Origin: RGIG2945 sp045540355 | GTDB lineage: Bacteria > Bacillota > Clostridia > Oscillospirales > Acutalibacteraceae | NCBI GenBank assembly: GCA_045540355.1 | Contig: JAZQHB010000015.1 | Location: forward strand, 1-5,348 | Length of the DNA stretch: 5,348 nt | Direction: 5' to 3' | Translations under genes and position numbers: made by a program | Shown: one piece after another, positions 1 through 5,348 of the stretch | Layout of the letters: each line of letters opens with the position of its first letter | How positions within the stretch are numbered: the stretch's first letter is position 1 | Notes under the pieces: generated by a model | Told to the model about the DNA's origin: nothing | Databases searched by the model: none | Seen by the model: only the letters and a program-made list of their open reading frames with translations

Positions 1-623
1 TAAGTATCTGAATAGAACTCATCAAGGTTTCCTTCTTCTTCGCCGATAACTGTGTTGAGGAATAATGCTTCATTGAGGTAGAAGTTGAGCTCTTCATAAT
101 CTGCCGGTTTCGGGACAAGGTTGTTATATGCCTCGATAAGAGCTTCTGCCATCTTATCTACATCTGCCTGATTCTTGATGCCCTTGCCGTTTACTACTGC
201 TTCTACTGCATTTTCAAATTTTTCAAATGATTCTTCTGTGAAGGTATCCTTTGTTACCTCATAATTTGTTCCGTTGTAGGTGAATGTATGGGTATCTGCA
301 TACTCATCATTCGGATCATTCAAGGTCATTTCATAGTAGTATTCTCTATACTGATCTACTACTGTGTAGTCTGCGGGGGTTTCGATCAAATCATCAATTG
401 CCTGTTTGAGTTCTGCTGTTGCGGTATTTGTTGATGCAAGCTTTGAGTAATCATAAAGCATACCGTCAAATTCGTTATATATCGGTGTTGCCTGTGATAA
501 CTCTGTCTTTGCGTTTGTTCTGCCCGGTTCTGCGTACCAATACTTTGTTTCACCTGTTGAGGGATATATTGCCGTATTATCGATATCCGTGGGGAATCTC
601 TGTATTTCCGCACCCAGGGCATC
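1..623 (-). other. Acidic helical C-terminal part with FIVAR-like repeats (residues 1361-1567, incomplete)
   Basis: After the last B-repeat comes a linker rich in Asp, Tyr and Thr, then charged helices. PADY occurs at 1443-1446 and again at 1533-1536, each just after an amphipathic helix (LKQAIDDLIET; AEALIEAYNNLVPK), which suggests a ~90-residue repeat. The second unit begins near Thr1489 (TEESFEKFENAVEAV) and is a good FIVAR match by pattern. The region is markedly more acidic (EEGNLDEFYSD at the edge) than the Thr/Ser-rich parts before it. It is cut by the window, so the number of repeats and any anchoring signal are unknown. Confidence 0.65.
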
Positions 624-3600
624 CATTGACCAGCCTGCGTAGAGAACTACATCTGCTGCGGGGAAGTTTGTGGGTTTGGTATACGGTGCATAGCCGTTGC
701 CGTCCTTTACATACCAGCCTGTAAAGCTGTAGCCTGTCATTGCTGTCGGGGTCGGGAACGCTTCTGTGATTGCTGCATTATACTTTCCTGAGATTGTTGT
801 TGTATAATCTGAATCTACAACATTATTGTGGTGGAAAGTATAGACAGTTGTTCTTTCTGTCCACTCTGCCGTAAATGTAATTGTTCCTGTTGCATCGGGA
901 ACTACATAATTTGTTCCTGCTGCGAAGAATGTTGTACCTGATGCGTTTGCTACGCTTGCATTCCAACCTGCGAGGTTGTATCCTGCTCTTGTAATCTGAT
1001 CAGCATTCGGAAGGTCAACTGTTGCACCGTACTGTACTGTTGAGTTGCTTGCGGTAAATCCGCTTGAGCCTAATGTACCGCCGTTCAAAGTGTATGCAAC
1101 TGTTATTTCTTTCTTCTGCCATACTGCGTAAAGTGTCTGTGCTGAGTTCGGTACAGTGTAATTTGTTGTGTAAGCCGCTGTTGTTGCACCTGCACTTGTT
1201 GCCCAACCTATATGATTATATCCTACTGCGGTCATCTTGTAGTCGCCTGTGTAGATATTCTGTGTTGAGCCGATTGTCAATGCTTTTGTTGTGTTTGCAC
1301 TGAAACCGCTTGTTGTTGCACTTACGCCTGAGGGAAGGTTGATATTGAATGTGATGTTCGAGGTATCAGGCTCCCATATCGCGTAGAGGTTTACTGTTGC
1401 ACCGTTGGTTGTTGTGAGGTTTTTGAACGATGCACCTGCCGCGTACGATGTGCCTGTTCCTGCGGCATCTGTGTTCCATTTAACGAATCTGTAATTTGTT
1501 ACAACAAACGAGTTTGCCTGTGCTGTATACGATGTGTTATATGCACAAGTCTGGCTTGCTACACTACCTGTTGAGGTCTTACCTGACGGCGGGTTTGCGT
1601 TGTACTTGACCGTGTAACTTATCGGTGTCCATGCGGCGTAGAGTGTAACTCCGTTTGTAGCGTAAGCCTGTGTCATCGTCAATGACGATACACCTGTAGT
1701 TGCAGTTGAGCTTGTTGACCAACCCTTGCAGATGTAACCTGTCTTTGCAAGACCTGAATATGCTGCAAGTGTAACTGTTGCATAAGTGTATGAAACTGTG
1801 TTAGAAGCTGTTACCTGAACCGCTGTGTAAACCGGAACTATTTGAGGTGTTGTAACACTACCTGAAGTTGCACCATTTTTGTTGTAATTGATTTTTGTTT
1901 TAAGGCCTACAATTGCATTACAAAGATTTGTATATGCTTCATCAATAGTTGCCTGAGGCACACCGCCTTGAAGTGCCTGAACTGCATTTTTATATGCGGT
2001 ATCATAAGCCGTCCAAGCGGTTGCATCGTTTGCACTGTAAAATGCACTGTAATTATGTCTGCCTATTGATGTTTCTTGCTGATATAAAAGCCAGAGTTTT
2101 GTAGAATCAACGAAATAGTAAGTGATCGCGAACGTTGCTTCATGATCCTTGATTCTCGCACTTTCATCGGCGGCCGATCCTGTCATTGTATAAGTAACAG
2201 TTGTTCCTTCCGGTGTTACATTTCTCACTGAAGGTTCTTTGCCCGAGTCAAATTCAGCTATTGCCGTACCCGAATTGGTAATAACATTTCTTGATATCGG
2301 ATCAAGGTAATCTTCATTATCTGCCTTAAATGATACATATTCCTCTGTACCGTTTCCTACATTTTCAGGTTTAAATTTAATTGTTCTTATTGTCGTAGCA
2401 CCATTAGCAACCGCAAATGTGTTGGCGGTATTAAGATCACAATAGAATCCGCCATAGAACATACTGCCATCACTGAAAGTCTTGGATTTCTGTGAACCGT
2501 TATGATCTTCATAAGCAGAATATATCATACTATTGTTTTCACCGGCAGTAGTTTTTACTCTGCTATCGTTGCGTTCAGTATATGTCATTGTGTGCAAACC
2601 TGTGACATAGAAATTATACTGAAGCCAAGCATGACCGTCCGTCCAAAGACCAACATCGTATTCATGTGCATACTTAAAGTTCATAGTAACAGCATTTTTA
2701 CCTGTCGGTGATTCTACAAACGCACACGAAGATGTAGCGGTTGCAGTTTTCGTCTGGTTATTTGCCTTACCCGTAGCTGTGTATGTAAGAGTACCTGCTG
2801 TTGCAGGGTTAGTGACTGTACCTGTCAAGCTAAATGTATATTTCCATACCTTACTCGTACCGCTTCCTGATGTTGCAACCGAAACATAAGAAAGGTTGTA
2901 TGTATTTGTACCGTTTGTTGCAGAAATCGATCTGGTGCTTAACTCATAGTTTGATGTAAGTACAACACTGGTTGCAGGGATAGTTGTACCGCTTACAAAA
3001 ATAATTCCGGGTGCCGAAATCGAAAGTGTAGGTGCATAAGATGCTGTTGCATATTTTGCACTTGCGGTATTGAGTGCATTTATTGCATTTGTAATTGCAG
3101 TTATATGTGAATCAATTGTACCTGTATTATTAGTACCTGCAACCCAATTATTTGCATTAGTAAGTGCTGTCTGCAAAGCTGTGACAAGACCGGGTTCGTG
3201 TTTAGATATACCTGCCCATCCTGCTAAAGTTGTTCTGTTATTGTAGAAGTTCTGTCCTTCGGTTATTTTATTAATCAATGAAGCATATTTTGTGTTTGCC
3301 GAATTGATTGCATTGATTGCATTTGTTACTGCGACATACTGAGTTGTTGAGGTTGCATCTGAAGTTGAAGAACCTGCATTCTTCAAATAGTTCAATATAT
3401 TTGTATTTGCAGTATTCAAGGTTGTGAACAAACCCGGTTCACGACCGTTGATAGCCGCATAAGCTGACAAAGATGTTCTGTTATTGTAGAAATTTGTACC
3501 GTTTACCCATTGGTTATAATGATTTTTCAACGGATAATCAGCCCAGAAAATAGGATAACCGGCATTAATGGATTTTGAATCTTTATAATAATATCTTCCA

Positions 3601-4703
3601 CCTGTATTAAGCGTATCGTTAGCTGTTCGTGTCGGGAAACAATAGCCTTGCAATGTAGCAGCTGCAACCATACCGCCGCCTGTGACAGTACAAGCTGTAC
3701 CGGTGGAAGGATAAAGCGCAGTAGCCTGACCGCTTGAGACGCCATAGCAATAGTTAATTTTTGATGCAGCTGATGCACGACCTACAATCGCACCGGCATT
3801 AACATTTGAGCTTGATGTAGTACAGTTAGCTGTACTGTAGCAGTTTTTGAATATTGTTCCGGCAACACTTGAGTGACCGCAGATACCACCTGCACGCGCA
3901 GCTGTGTCTGTATCATTATTATCAACTGTCGTGCCCTGAACATAACAATAGGATATATTACATGCTGTACTGTAACAAGCACCTATAAGTCCGCCTATTG
4001 TTTCACCGGCTGAGGAGGTTATAGAACCACCGCGTACAAAACAACGGTTAACATCCGTACCTCTTGCCATACCGATCATAAGTCCTGCGGCATTTTGAGC
4101 TGTTGAAGTACTTTCTGTCCATGTTAATTTAGGACTGATAAGACCCAGGTCGTTGATAACAGCATCAGTATATGTGTAACCAAATAAACCAACGTTATAC
4201 TTATCTGTGCTTATAGATAAACCGCTGATTGTATGTCCGTTACCGTTAAAAGTACCATTGAAATAATAAGTTGTACCTCCGTTACCGCCAATCGGTGTCC
4301 AAGCACGACCACCGAGGTCAATATCAACCGTAAGGTTAACTGTGTAGCCTGTAAATCTGTCGATTGTACTTGTTGAACCGGCACCATTACAAATATTCGC
4401 AATACCAGCAAGGTCAGATGCAGAGTCAACAGTATATGTCGTTCCGCTTAAAGCCGGAGTCGTTACGGTACCGTCCCATACGCTCGCCTGTTCGGTAACG
4501 ACAAAGTCCATTTCTTCTGTGTTTGATGTTGCAGATGTGTCTTTTGTCTCCTGACCAAGGCTTTCGACAAATCCGTCAACCGAATCTGAGATTTTCTGAC
4601 CTATACTGTCAATAAGTGTGCCGAGTTCTTCAACACCACCAATAGGTGCAGAGGTTATCAGCATACATACCGAGAGTACAAGTGATAAGACTTTTGATAA
4701 CAT
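1..4703 (-). CDS. Large exported multidomain surface protein (GLUG, FIVAR, InlB B-repeats), 3' end missing
   Basis: At least 1567 codons are open from the ATG at 4703-4701 to the left edge, with no stop; the C-terminus lies outside the window. The start is supported by GGAGG seven bases upstream and by a signal peptide directly after it. Domain order by residue: 1-22 signal peptide; about 93-390 GLUG-type repeats; 405-551 two helical tandem repeats; about 552-660 Thr/Ser-rich beta domain; about 663-880 unassigned; 888-937 FIVAR-like; 939-1360 five B-repeats; 1361-1567 acidic helical repeats with a second FIVAR-like unit. Proteins built from these modules are usually extracellular adhesins or structural surface proteins of Gram-positive gut bacteria. 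An adhesive or display role is inferred, since no enzyme active site is visible. How it is anchored (LPXTG, SLH, dockerin or other) cannot be seen because the C-terminus is missing. It has its own promoter and lies downstream of a terminator, so it is probably the first gene of its transcript. Compositionally it is rich in Thr, Ser, Asn, Ala and Tyr, as is common in exported repeat proteins. Confidence 0.93.
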   Translation of the reverse strand, partial: MLSKVLSLVLSVCMLITSAPIGGVEELGTLIDSIGQKISDSVDGFVESLGQETKDTSATSNTEEMDFVVTEQASVWDGTVTTPALSGTTYTVDSASDLAGIANICNGAGSTSTIDRFTGYTVNLTVDIDLGGRAWTPIGGNGGTTYYFNGTFNGNGHTISGLSISTDKYNVGLFGYTYTDAVINDLGLISPKLTWTESTSTAQNAAGLMIGMARGTDVNRCFVRGGSITSSAGETIGGLIGACYSTACNISYCYVQGTTVDNNDTDTAARAGGICGHSSVAGTIFKNCYSTANCTTSSSNVNAGAIVGRASAASKINYCYGVSSGQATALYPSTGTACTVTGGGMVAAATLQGYCFPTRTANDTLNTGGRYYYKDSKSINAGYPIFWADYPLKNHYNQWVNGTNFYNNRTSLSAYAAINGREPGLFTTLNTANTNILNYLKNAGSSTSDATSTTQYVAVTNAINAINSANTKYASLINKITEGQNFYNNRTTLAGWAGISKHEPGLVTALQTALTNANNWVAGTNNTGTIDSHITAITNAINALNTASAKYATASYAPTLSISAPGIIFVSGTTIPATSVVLTSNYELSTRSISATNGTNTYNLSYVSVATSGSGTSKVWKYTFSLTGTVTNPATAGTLTYTATGKANNQTKTATATSSCAFVESPTGKNAVTMNFKYAHEYDVGLWTDGHAWLQYNFYVTGLHTMTYTERNDSRVKTTAGENNSMIYSAYEDHNGSQKSKTFSDGSMFYGGFYCDLNTANTFAVANGATTIRTIKFKPENVGNGTEEYVSFKADNEDYLDPISRNVITNSGTAIAEFDSGKEPSVRNVTPEGTTVTYTMTGSAADESARIKDHEATFAITYYFVDSTKLWLLYQQETSIGRHNYSAFYSANDATAWTAYDTAYKNAVQALQGGVPQATIDEAYTNLCNAIVGLKTKINYNKNGATSGSVTTPQIVPVYTAVQVTASNTVSYTYATVTLAAYSGLAKTGYICKGWSTSSTATTGVSSLTMTQAYATNGVTLYAAWTPISYTVKYNANPPSGKTSTGSVASQTCAYNTSYTAQANSFVVTNYRFVKWNTDAAGTGTSYAAGASFKNLTTTNGATVNLYAIWEPDTSNITFNINLPSGVSATTSGFSANTTKALTIGSTQNIYTGDYKMTAVGYNHIGWATSAGATTAAYTTNYTVPNSAQTLYAVWQKKEITVAYTLNGGTLGSSGFTASNSTVQYGATVDLPNADQITRAGYNLAGWNASVANASGTTFFAAGTNYVVPDATGTITFTAEWTERTTVYTFHHNNVVDSDYTTTISGKYNAAITEAFPTPTAMTGYSFTGWYVKDGNGYAPYTKPTNFPAADVVLYAGWSMDALGAEIQRFPTDIDNTAIYPSTGETKYWYAEPGRTNAKTELSQATPIYNEFDGMLYDYSKLASTNTATAELKQAIDDLIETPADYTVVDQYREYYYEMTLNDPNDEYADTHTFTYNGTNYEVTKDTFTEESFEKFENAVEAVVNGKGIKNQADVDKMAEALIEAYNNLVPKPADYEELNFYLNEALFLNTVIGEEEGNLDEFYSDT
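624..1889 (-). repeat. Five tandem InlB B-repeat / Listeria-Bacteroides repeats in the large CDS
   Basis: Residues 939-1360 contain five successive units. Each starts with a strand like YTVKYNAN or VAYTLNGG, has a central GYxxxGW or equivalent (GYICKGW, NYRFVKW, GYNHIGW, GYNLAGW, GYSFTGW) and closes with a strand ending in Trp (LYAAW 1025, LYAIW 1110, LYAVW 1195, FTAEW 1281, LYAGW 1358). The closing Trp residues are 85, 85, 86 and 77 residues apart. This is the hallmark of the Flg_new / InlB B-repeat family, which forms small ubiquitin-like beta modules in rows on bacterial surface proteins and serves mainly as a stalk or spacer. The units are diverged in sequence, so this is an old array and not a recent expansion. 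Confidence 0.88.
1893..2042 (-). other. FIVAR-like helical unit in the large CDS (residues 888-937)
   Basis: The stretch around residue 893 (YSANDATAWTAYDTAYKNA) is followed by a short loop and a second helix (TIDEAYTNLCNAIVGLKTK). Helix, loop and helix with the AYxxLxxAIxxL ending match the FIVAR pattern found in many Gram-positive surface proteins, where such units act as spacers or glycan-binding modules. It directly precedes the B-repeat block. The family assignment rests on this pattern read by eye. Confidence 0.6.
2064..2717 (-). other. Unassigned Tyr/Trp-rich module in the large CDS (residues 663-880)
   Basis: About 218 residues match no repeat elsewhere in the protein and no family I can name. 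The first half is rich in aromatic residues and His (FKYAHEYDVGLWTDGHAWLQ at the start, then MFYGGFYCDLN). The second half contains IKFKPENVGNGTEEYVSFKA, then YLDPISRNVITNSG and a segment ending ITYYFVDSTKLWLLY. The alternating pattern suggests beta structure, and the aromatic and acidic content would be compatible with ligand or carbohydrate binding, but that is speculation. It sits between a beta spacer and a FIVAR-like helical unit, so it could be the functional head or a further spacer. Confidence 0.5.
2724..3050 (-). other. Thr/Ser-rich beta domain in the large CDS (residues 552-660)
   Basis: This part reads as alternating polar and hydrophobic strands with many Thr, Ser, Val and Gly residues (for example VVLTSNYELSTRSIS, WKYTFSLTGTV and GTLTYTATGKA). 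That pattern is typical of Ig-like or Big-type beta-sandwich spacers in surface proteins. It follows the helical repeats immediately and ends near Cys660. No binding motif is visible. The assignment to an Ig-like fold comes from composition and strand pattern only. Confidence 0.45.
3051..3491 (-). repeat. Two tandem 81-residue helical repeats (FYNNRT / EPGL) in the large CDS
   Basis: Unit 1 begins at residue 405 and unit 2 at residue 486. Both open with FYNNRT, followed by a short Leu/Ala/Ile segment, then R/K-x-EPGL and Thr/Asn/Ala-rich helices ending in TNAINAINSANTKYA in unit 1 and TNAINALNTASAKYA in unit 2. The DNA retains an identical 18-base match at 3474-3491 and 3231-3248, offset by 243 bases, exactly 81 codons, so this is an internal duplication in frame. 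The helix-rich, Ala/Asn-rich ends resemble FIVAR-type modules, but I do not recognise the FYNNRT/EPGL family with certainty. The second unit is shorter, about 66 residues, and passes into a beta domain at YAPTLSIS. Confidence 0.8.
3729..4319 (-). repeat. GLUG-type repeat region (probable beta-solenoid) within the large CDS
   Basis: Residues about 129-325 start with DLGGRAWTPIGG (129-140) and FNGTFNGNGHTISGL (about 147-161), the usual lead-in to GLUG repeats. Five GLUG-like cores follow: VGLFG at 171, AGLMI at 206, GGLIG at 237, GGICG at 272 and GAIVG at 304, a period of 31 to 35 residues. Between or after the cores comes a second motif with Cys then Tyr/Phe: NRCFV (Cys221), SYCYV (Cys253), KNCYS (Cys288) and NYCYG (Cys319), 31 to 35 residues apart. 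This fits stacked coils of a parallel beta structure. The GLUG motif occurs in many secreted and surface proteins, including IgA1-protease-like proteins, but no peptidase motif is seen here. The fold is inferred; the repeats are read directly. The region appears to close at GYPIFWAD (about 382-389). Confidence 0.8.
4638..4703 (-). other. Signal peptide region
   Basis: The protein begins MLSKVLSLVLSVCMLITSAP: a very short n-region with one Lys, a hydrophobic core of about 13 residues, then a small-residue stretch (TSAPIGG) where signal peptidase I could cut, near residues 18 to 22. The following residues are polar and acidic (VEELG), as expected for a mature exported protein. Cys13 lies inside the hydrophobic core and is preceded by Val, so it does not fit a lipobox, and a lipoprotein is unlikely. 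The exact cleavage site is uncertain. Confidence 0.8.
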
Positions 4704-4710
4704 AATAGTT

Positions 4711-4715
4711 CCTCC
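4711..4715 (-). promoter_or_regulatory. Ribosome binding site GGAGG of the large CDS
   Basis: On the minus strand the sequence GGATGGAGGAACTATT immediately precedes ATG. The GGAGG core stands seven bases from the start codon, an ideal distance, and it fixes the start at 4703. Confidence 0.9.
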
Positions 4716-4755
4716 ATCCATAAACATCTATATACAATACAACCCTACCATAAAT

Positions 4756-4784
4756 ATATTATCATAAATATTCAACATTGTAAA
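4756..4784 (-). promoter_or_regulatory. Probable sigma-A-type promoter of the large CDS
   Basis: Minus-strand TTTACA (4779-4784, five of six consensus bases) is followed after 17 bases by TAATAT (4756-4761). TG one base before the -10 box (TGATAATAT) gives an extended -10 element. GATAAT two bases upstream is an alternative -10 but would leave only a 15-base spacer. Transcription would start near 4749, leaving a leader of about 45 bases with no visible riboswitch or attenuator. It lies downstream of the neighbour's terminator, so the large gene is likely transcribed independently. Confidence 0.65.
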
Positions 4785-4968
4785 TACATCTTTCACTAAA
4801 AGTTGTGGATTTTTTCGATATTTTTGTGTGTTTTGTAAATGATTTTTTCCATATCGTAATTAAAAGATTAAAAAGTGTAAATCCCTCACATAAGAAGAAA
4901 TCGGATACCTCTTCGTGGATATTGCTTATCAATAAGAACAAAAATATCGCAACAGGCATTGTTCTGAA
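4785..4968. other. AT-rich spacer with no convincing gene
   Basis: This stretch lies between the promoter and the terminator. Short open frames exist on both strands (a 94-codon plus frame from 4805 and a 65-codon minus frame from 4959), but they run through the terminator or promoter, lack a good ribosome binding site and encode low-complexity peptides, so I do not call them. A small palindrome CTTATCAATAAG lies at 4925-4936, and an 11-base inverted repeat spans 4816-4949. No tRNA or structured RNA was recognised. Confidence 0.6.
4816..4949. repeat. Widely spaced 11-base inverted repeat
   Basis: CGATATTTTTG at 4816-4826 is the exact reverse complement of CAAAAATATCG at 4939-4949, with 112 bases between. 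It lies upstream of the probable promoter of the large gene. It could be a pair of half-sites for a regulator, or chance in AT-rich DNA. Confidence 0.3.
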
Positions 4969-4969
4969 T

Positions 4970-5010
4970 AAAAAAGCAGAGAGAGAACTCCTTTACGAAG
5001 TGTCTCTCTC
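4970..5010 (-). terminator. Intrinsic terminator after the right-hand gene
   Basis: On the minus strand, GAGAGAGA (from 5003-5010) pairs with TCTCTCTC (from 4979-4986). The stem can extend by ACT/AGT past a bulged C, with a loop of about nine bases, and is followed by GC and a run of six T (4970-4975). It begins 26 bases past the TAA stop of the upstream gene, a typical Rho-independent terminator position. Any termination of plus-strand transcripts would be weak, as there is no T run on that side of the hairpin. Confidence 0.85.
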
Positions 5011-5035
5011 GTGTAATATAGTCCTTTTGCTGTTT

Positions 5036-5348
5036 TTAAACATTGGTTACCGACTTTACATCTGTATACAGAGTTACAAGTTCGCCTGAATTTGCATCAA
5101 GATAAACCACGAAGCCTCTTGCGTAGAATGTCTTGCCTGCTGATGTTTTGACTGTCAACTGATACTGTCCGTCGTTGTCAGTATGAACAGTTCTGTAAAG
5201 TCTGATCGCAGTCTGATTTTCTTCAGAATGTGCTTCAAATGTCAGGTTTTCATTCGTTCCGACCTCTGCAGACTGTGTAAGCAACAAGCCTGAGCTTACA
5301 AATACGAAATCGTCAGGCAATGCTCTTGTTACCATGAACTCTGCTTTG
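5036..5348 (-). CDS. C-terminal end of an unidentified, probably extracellular protein (5' part missing)
   Basis: The frame is open from the right edge to a TAA at 5036-5038, giving about 104 codons. An internal Met at 5335-5333 is not likely the true start: the frame continues upstream of it (KAEF before the Met), no Shine-Dalgarno is seen in the 13 bases available, and no signal peptide follows. The sequence is a run of beta strands: FVFVSSGLLLTQ, NLTFEAHSE, AIRLYRTVHTD, GQYQLTVKTS and FYARGFVVYLDANSGELVTL, ending in TDVKSVTNV. Tails of the form ARxxVxYxDxxGExxTxYSDV are, from general knowledge, common at the end of beta-domain proteins exported by Ruminococcus-like Clostridia. The function is unknown. 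No LPXTG, SLH or dockerin motif is present at the C-terminus. The gene is followed by its own terminator and lies upstream of the large surface protein gene in the same direction. Confidence 0.8.
   Translation of the reverse strand, partial: KAEFMVTRALPDDFVFVSSGLLLTQSAEVGTNENLTFEAHSEENQTAIRLYRTVHTDNDGQYQLTVKTSAGKTFYARGFVVYLDANSGELVTLYTDVKSVTNV

Noticed and set aside
419..1303. Plus-strand open frames of 79 to 101 codons (419-724, 1064-1303)
   Set aside because: They lie antisense inside the large minus-strand gene, lack ribosome binding sites and encode Leu/Ser/Arg-rich low-complexity peptides typical of shadow frames.
624..3491. CRISPR-like or mobile repeat array suggested by the recurring short motifs
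   Set aside because: The repeats are in frame, diverged at DNA level and spaced in whole codons. They reflect protein repeat modules, not direct DNA repeats with spacers.
3729..4319. Peptidase M26-like (IgA1 protease) identity suggested by GLUG motifs
   Set aside because: No HExxH zinc-binding motif or other catalytic signature was seen in the visible protein; GLUG repeats occur in many non-proteolytic surface proteins.
3527..4429. Minus-strand frames at 3527-3778, 3782-3982 and 4211-4429
   Set aside because: They overlap the GLUG repeat region in a different phase from the large gene. The main frame has coherent repeats and a signal peptide, while these have Gln/Val/Leu-rich shadow composition.
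4662..4703. Possible lipoprotein lipobox around Cys13
   Set aside because: The residue before the Cys is Val rather than Gly/Ala/Ser, and the Cys sits in the middle of the hydrophobic core, so an ordinary signal peptide fits better.
4762..5089. Small frames in the spacer (plus 4805-5089, minus 4762-4959)
   Set aside because: The plus frame runs through the terminator and into the end of the neighbouring gene. The minus frame overlaps the probable promoter. Neither has a convincing Shine-Dalgarno sequence or a recognisable product.

Overview
The window holds two minus-strand genes, both cut by the window edges, separated by a 332-base AT-rich spacer. Nearly all of it (1 to 4703) is one uninterrupted reading frame of at least 1567 codons. 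It encodes an exported, multidomain, probably cell-surface or secreted protein. The frame is closed only at its start and runs off the left edge without a stop. I found no frameshift: start, middle and left edge all lie in one reading phase. The other gene (5036 to 5348) is only the last ~104 codons of a protein that begins beyond the right edge.

The large protein reads, from its N-terminus: a short signal peptide; a GLUG-type repeat region, probably a beta-solenoid; two tandem 81-residue helical repeats that share an FYNNRT and an EPGL motif; a Thr/Ser-rich beta domain; a ~200-residue Tyr/Trp-rich segment I cannot assign; a FIVAR-like helical segment; five tandem InlB B-repeat / Listeria-Bacteroides (Flg_new) units ending in LYAxW-like motifs about 85 residues apart; and acidic helical repeats with a second FIVAR-like unit that continue out of the window. 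This resembles a modular adhesin or surface-display protein. No catalytic motif was recognised.

The spacer carries a clear intrinsic terminator for the right-hand gene, then a sigma-A-like promoter with an extended -10 and a strong GGAGG ribosome binding site for the large gene. The two genes are therefore probably separate transcripts, although they share orientation and may share an exported-protein theme.

Moderate-to-low G+C, a strong Shine-Dalgarno sequence, a TTTACA/TAATAT promoter, and the combination of FIVAR, GLUG and B-repeat modules suggest a gut or rumen Firmicute, plausibly a Clostridia/Ruminococcaceae-type bacterium. That assignment is inference. I saw no tRNA, rRNA, CRISPR array, transposase, phage gene or defence system. 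The most unusual content is the domain mosaic itself and its unassigned central module.
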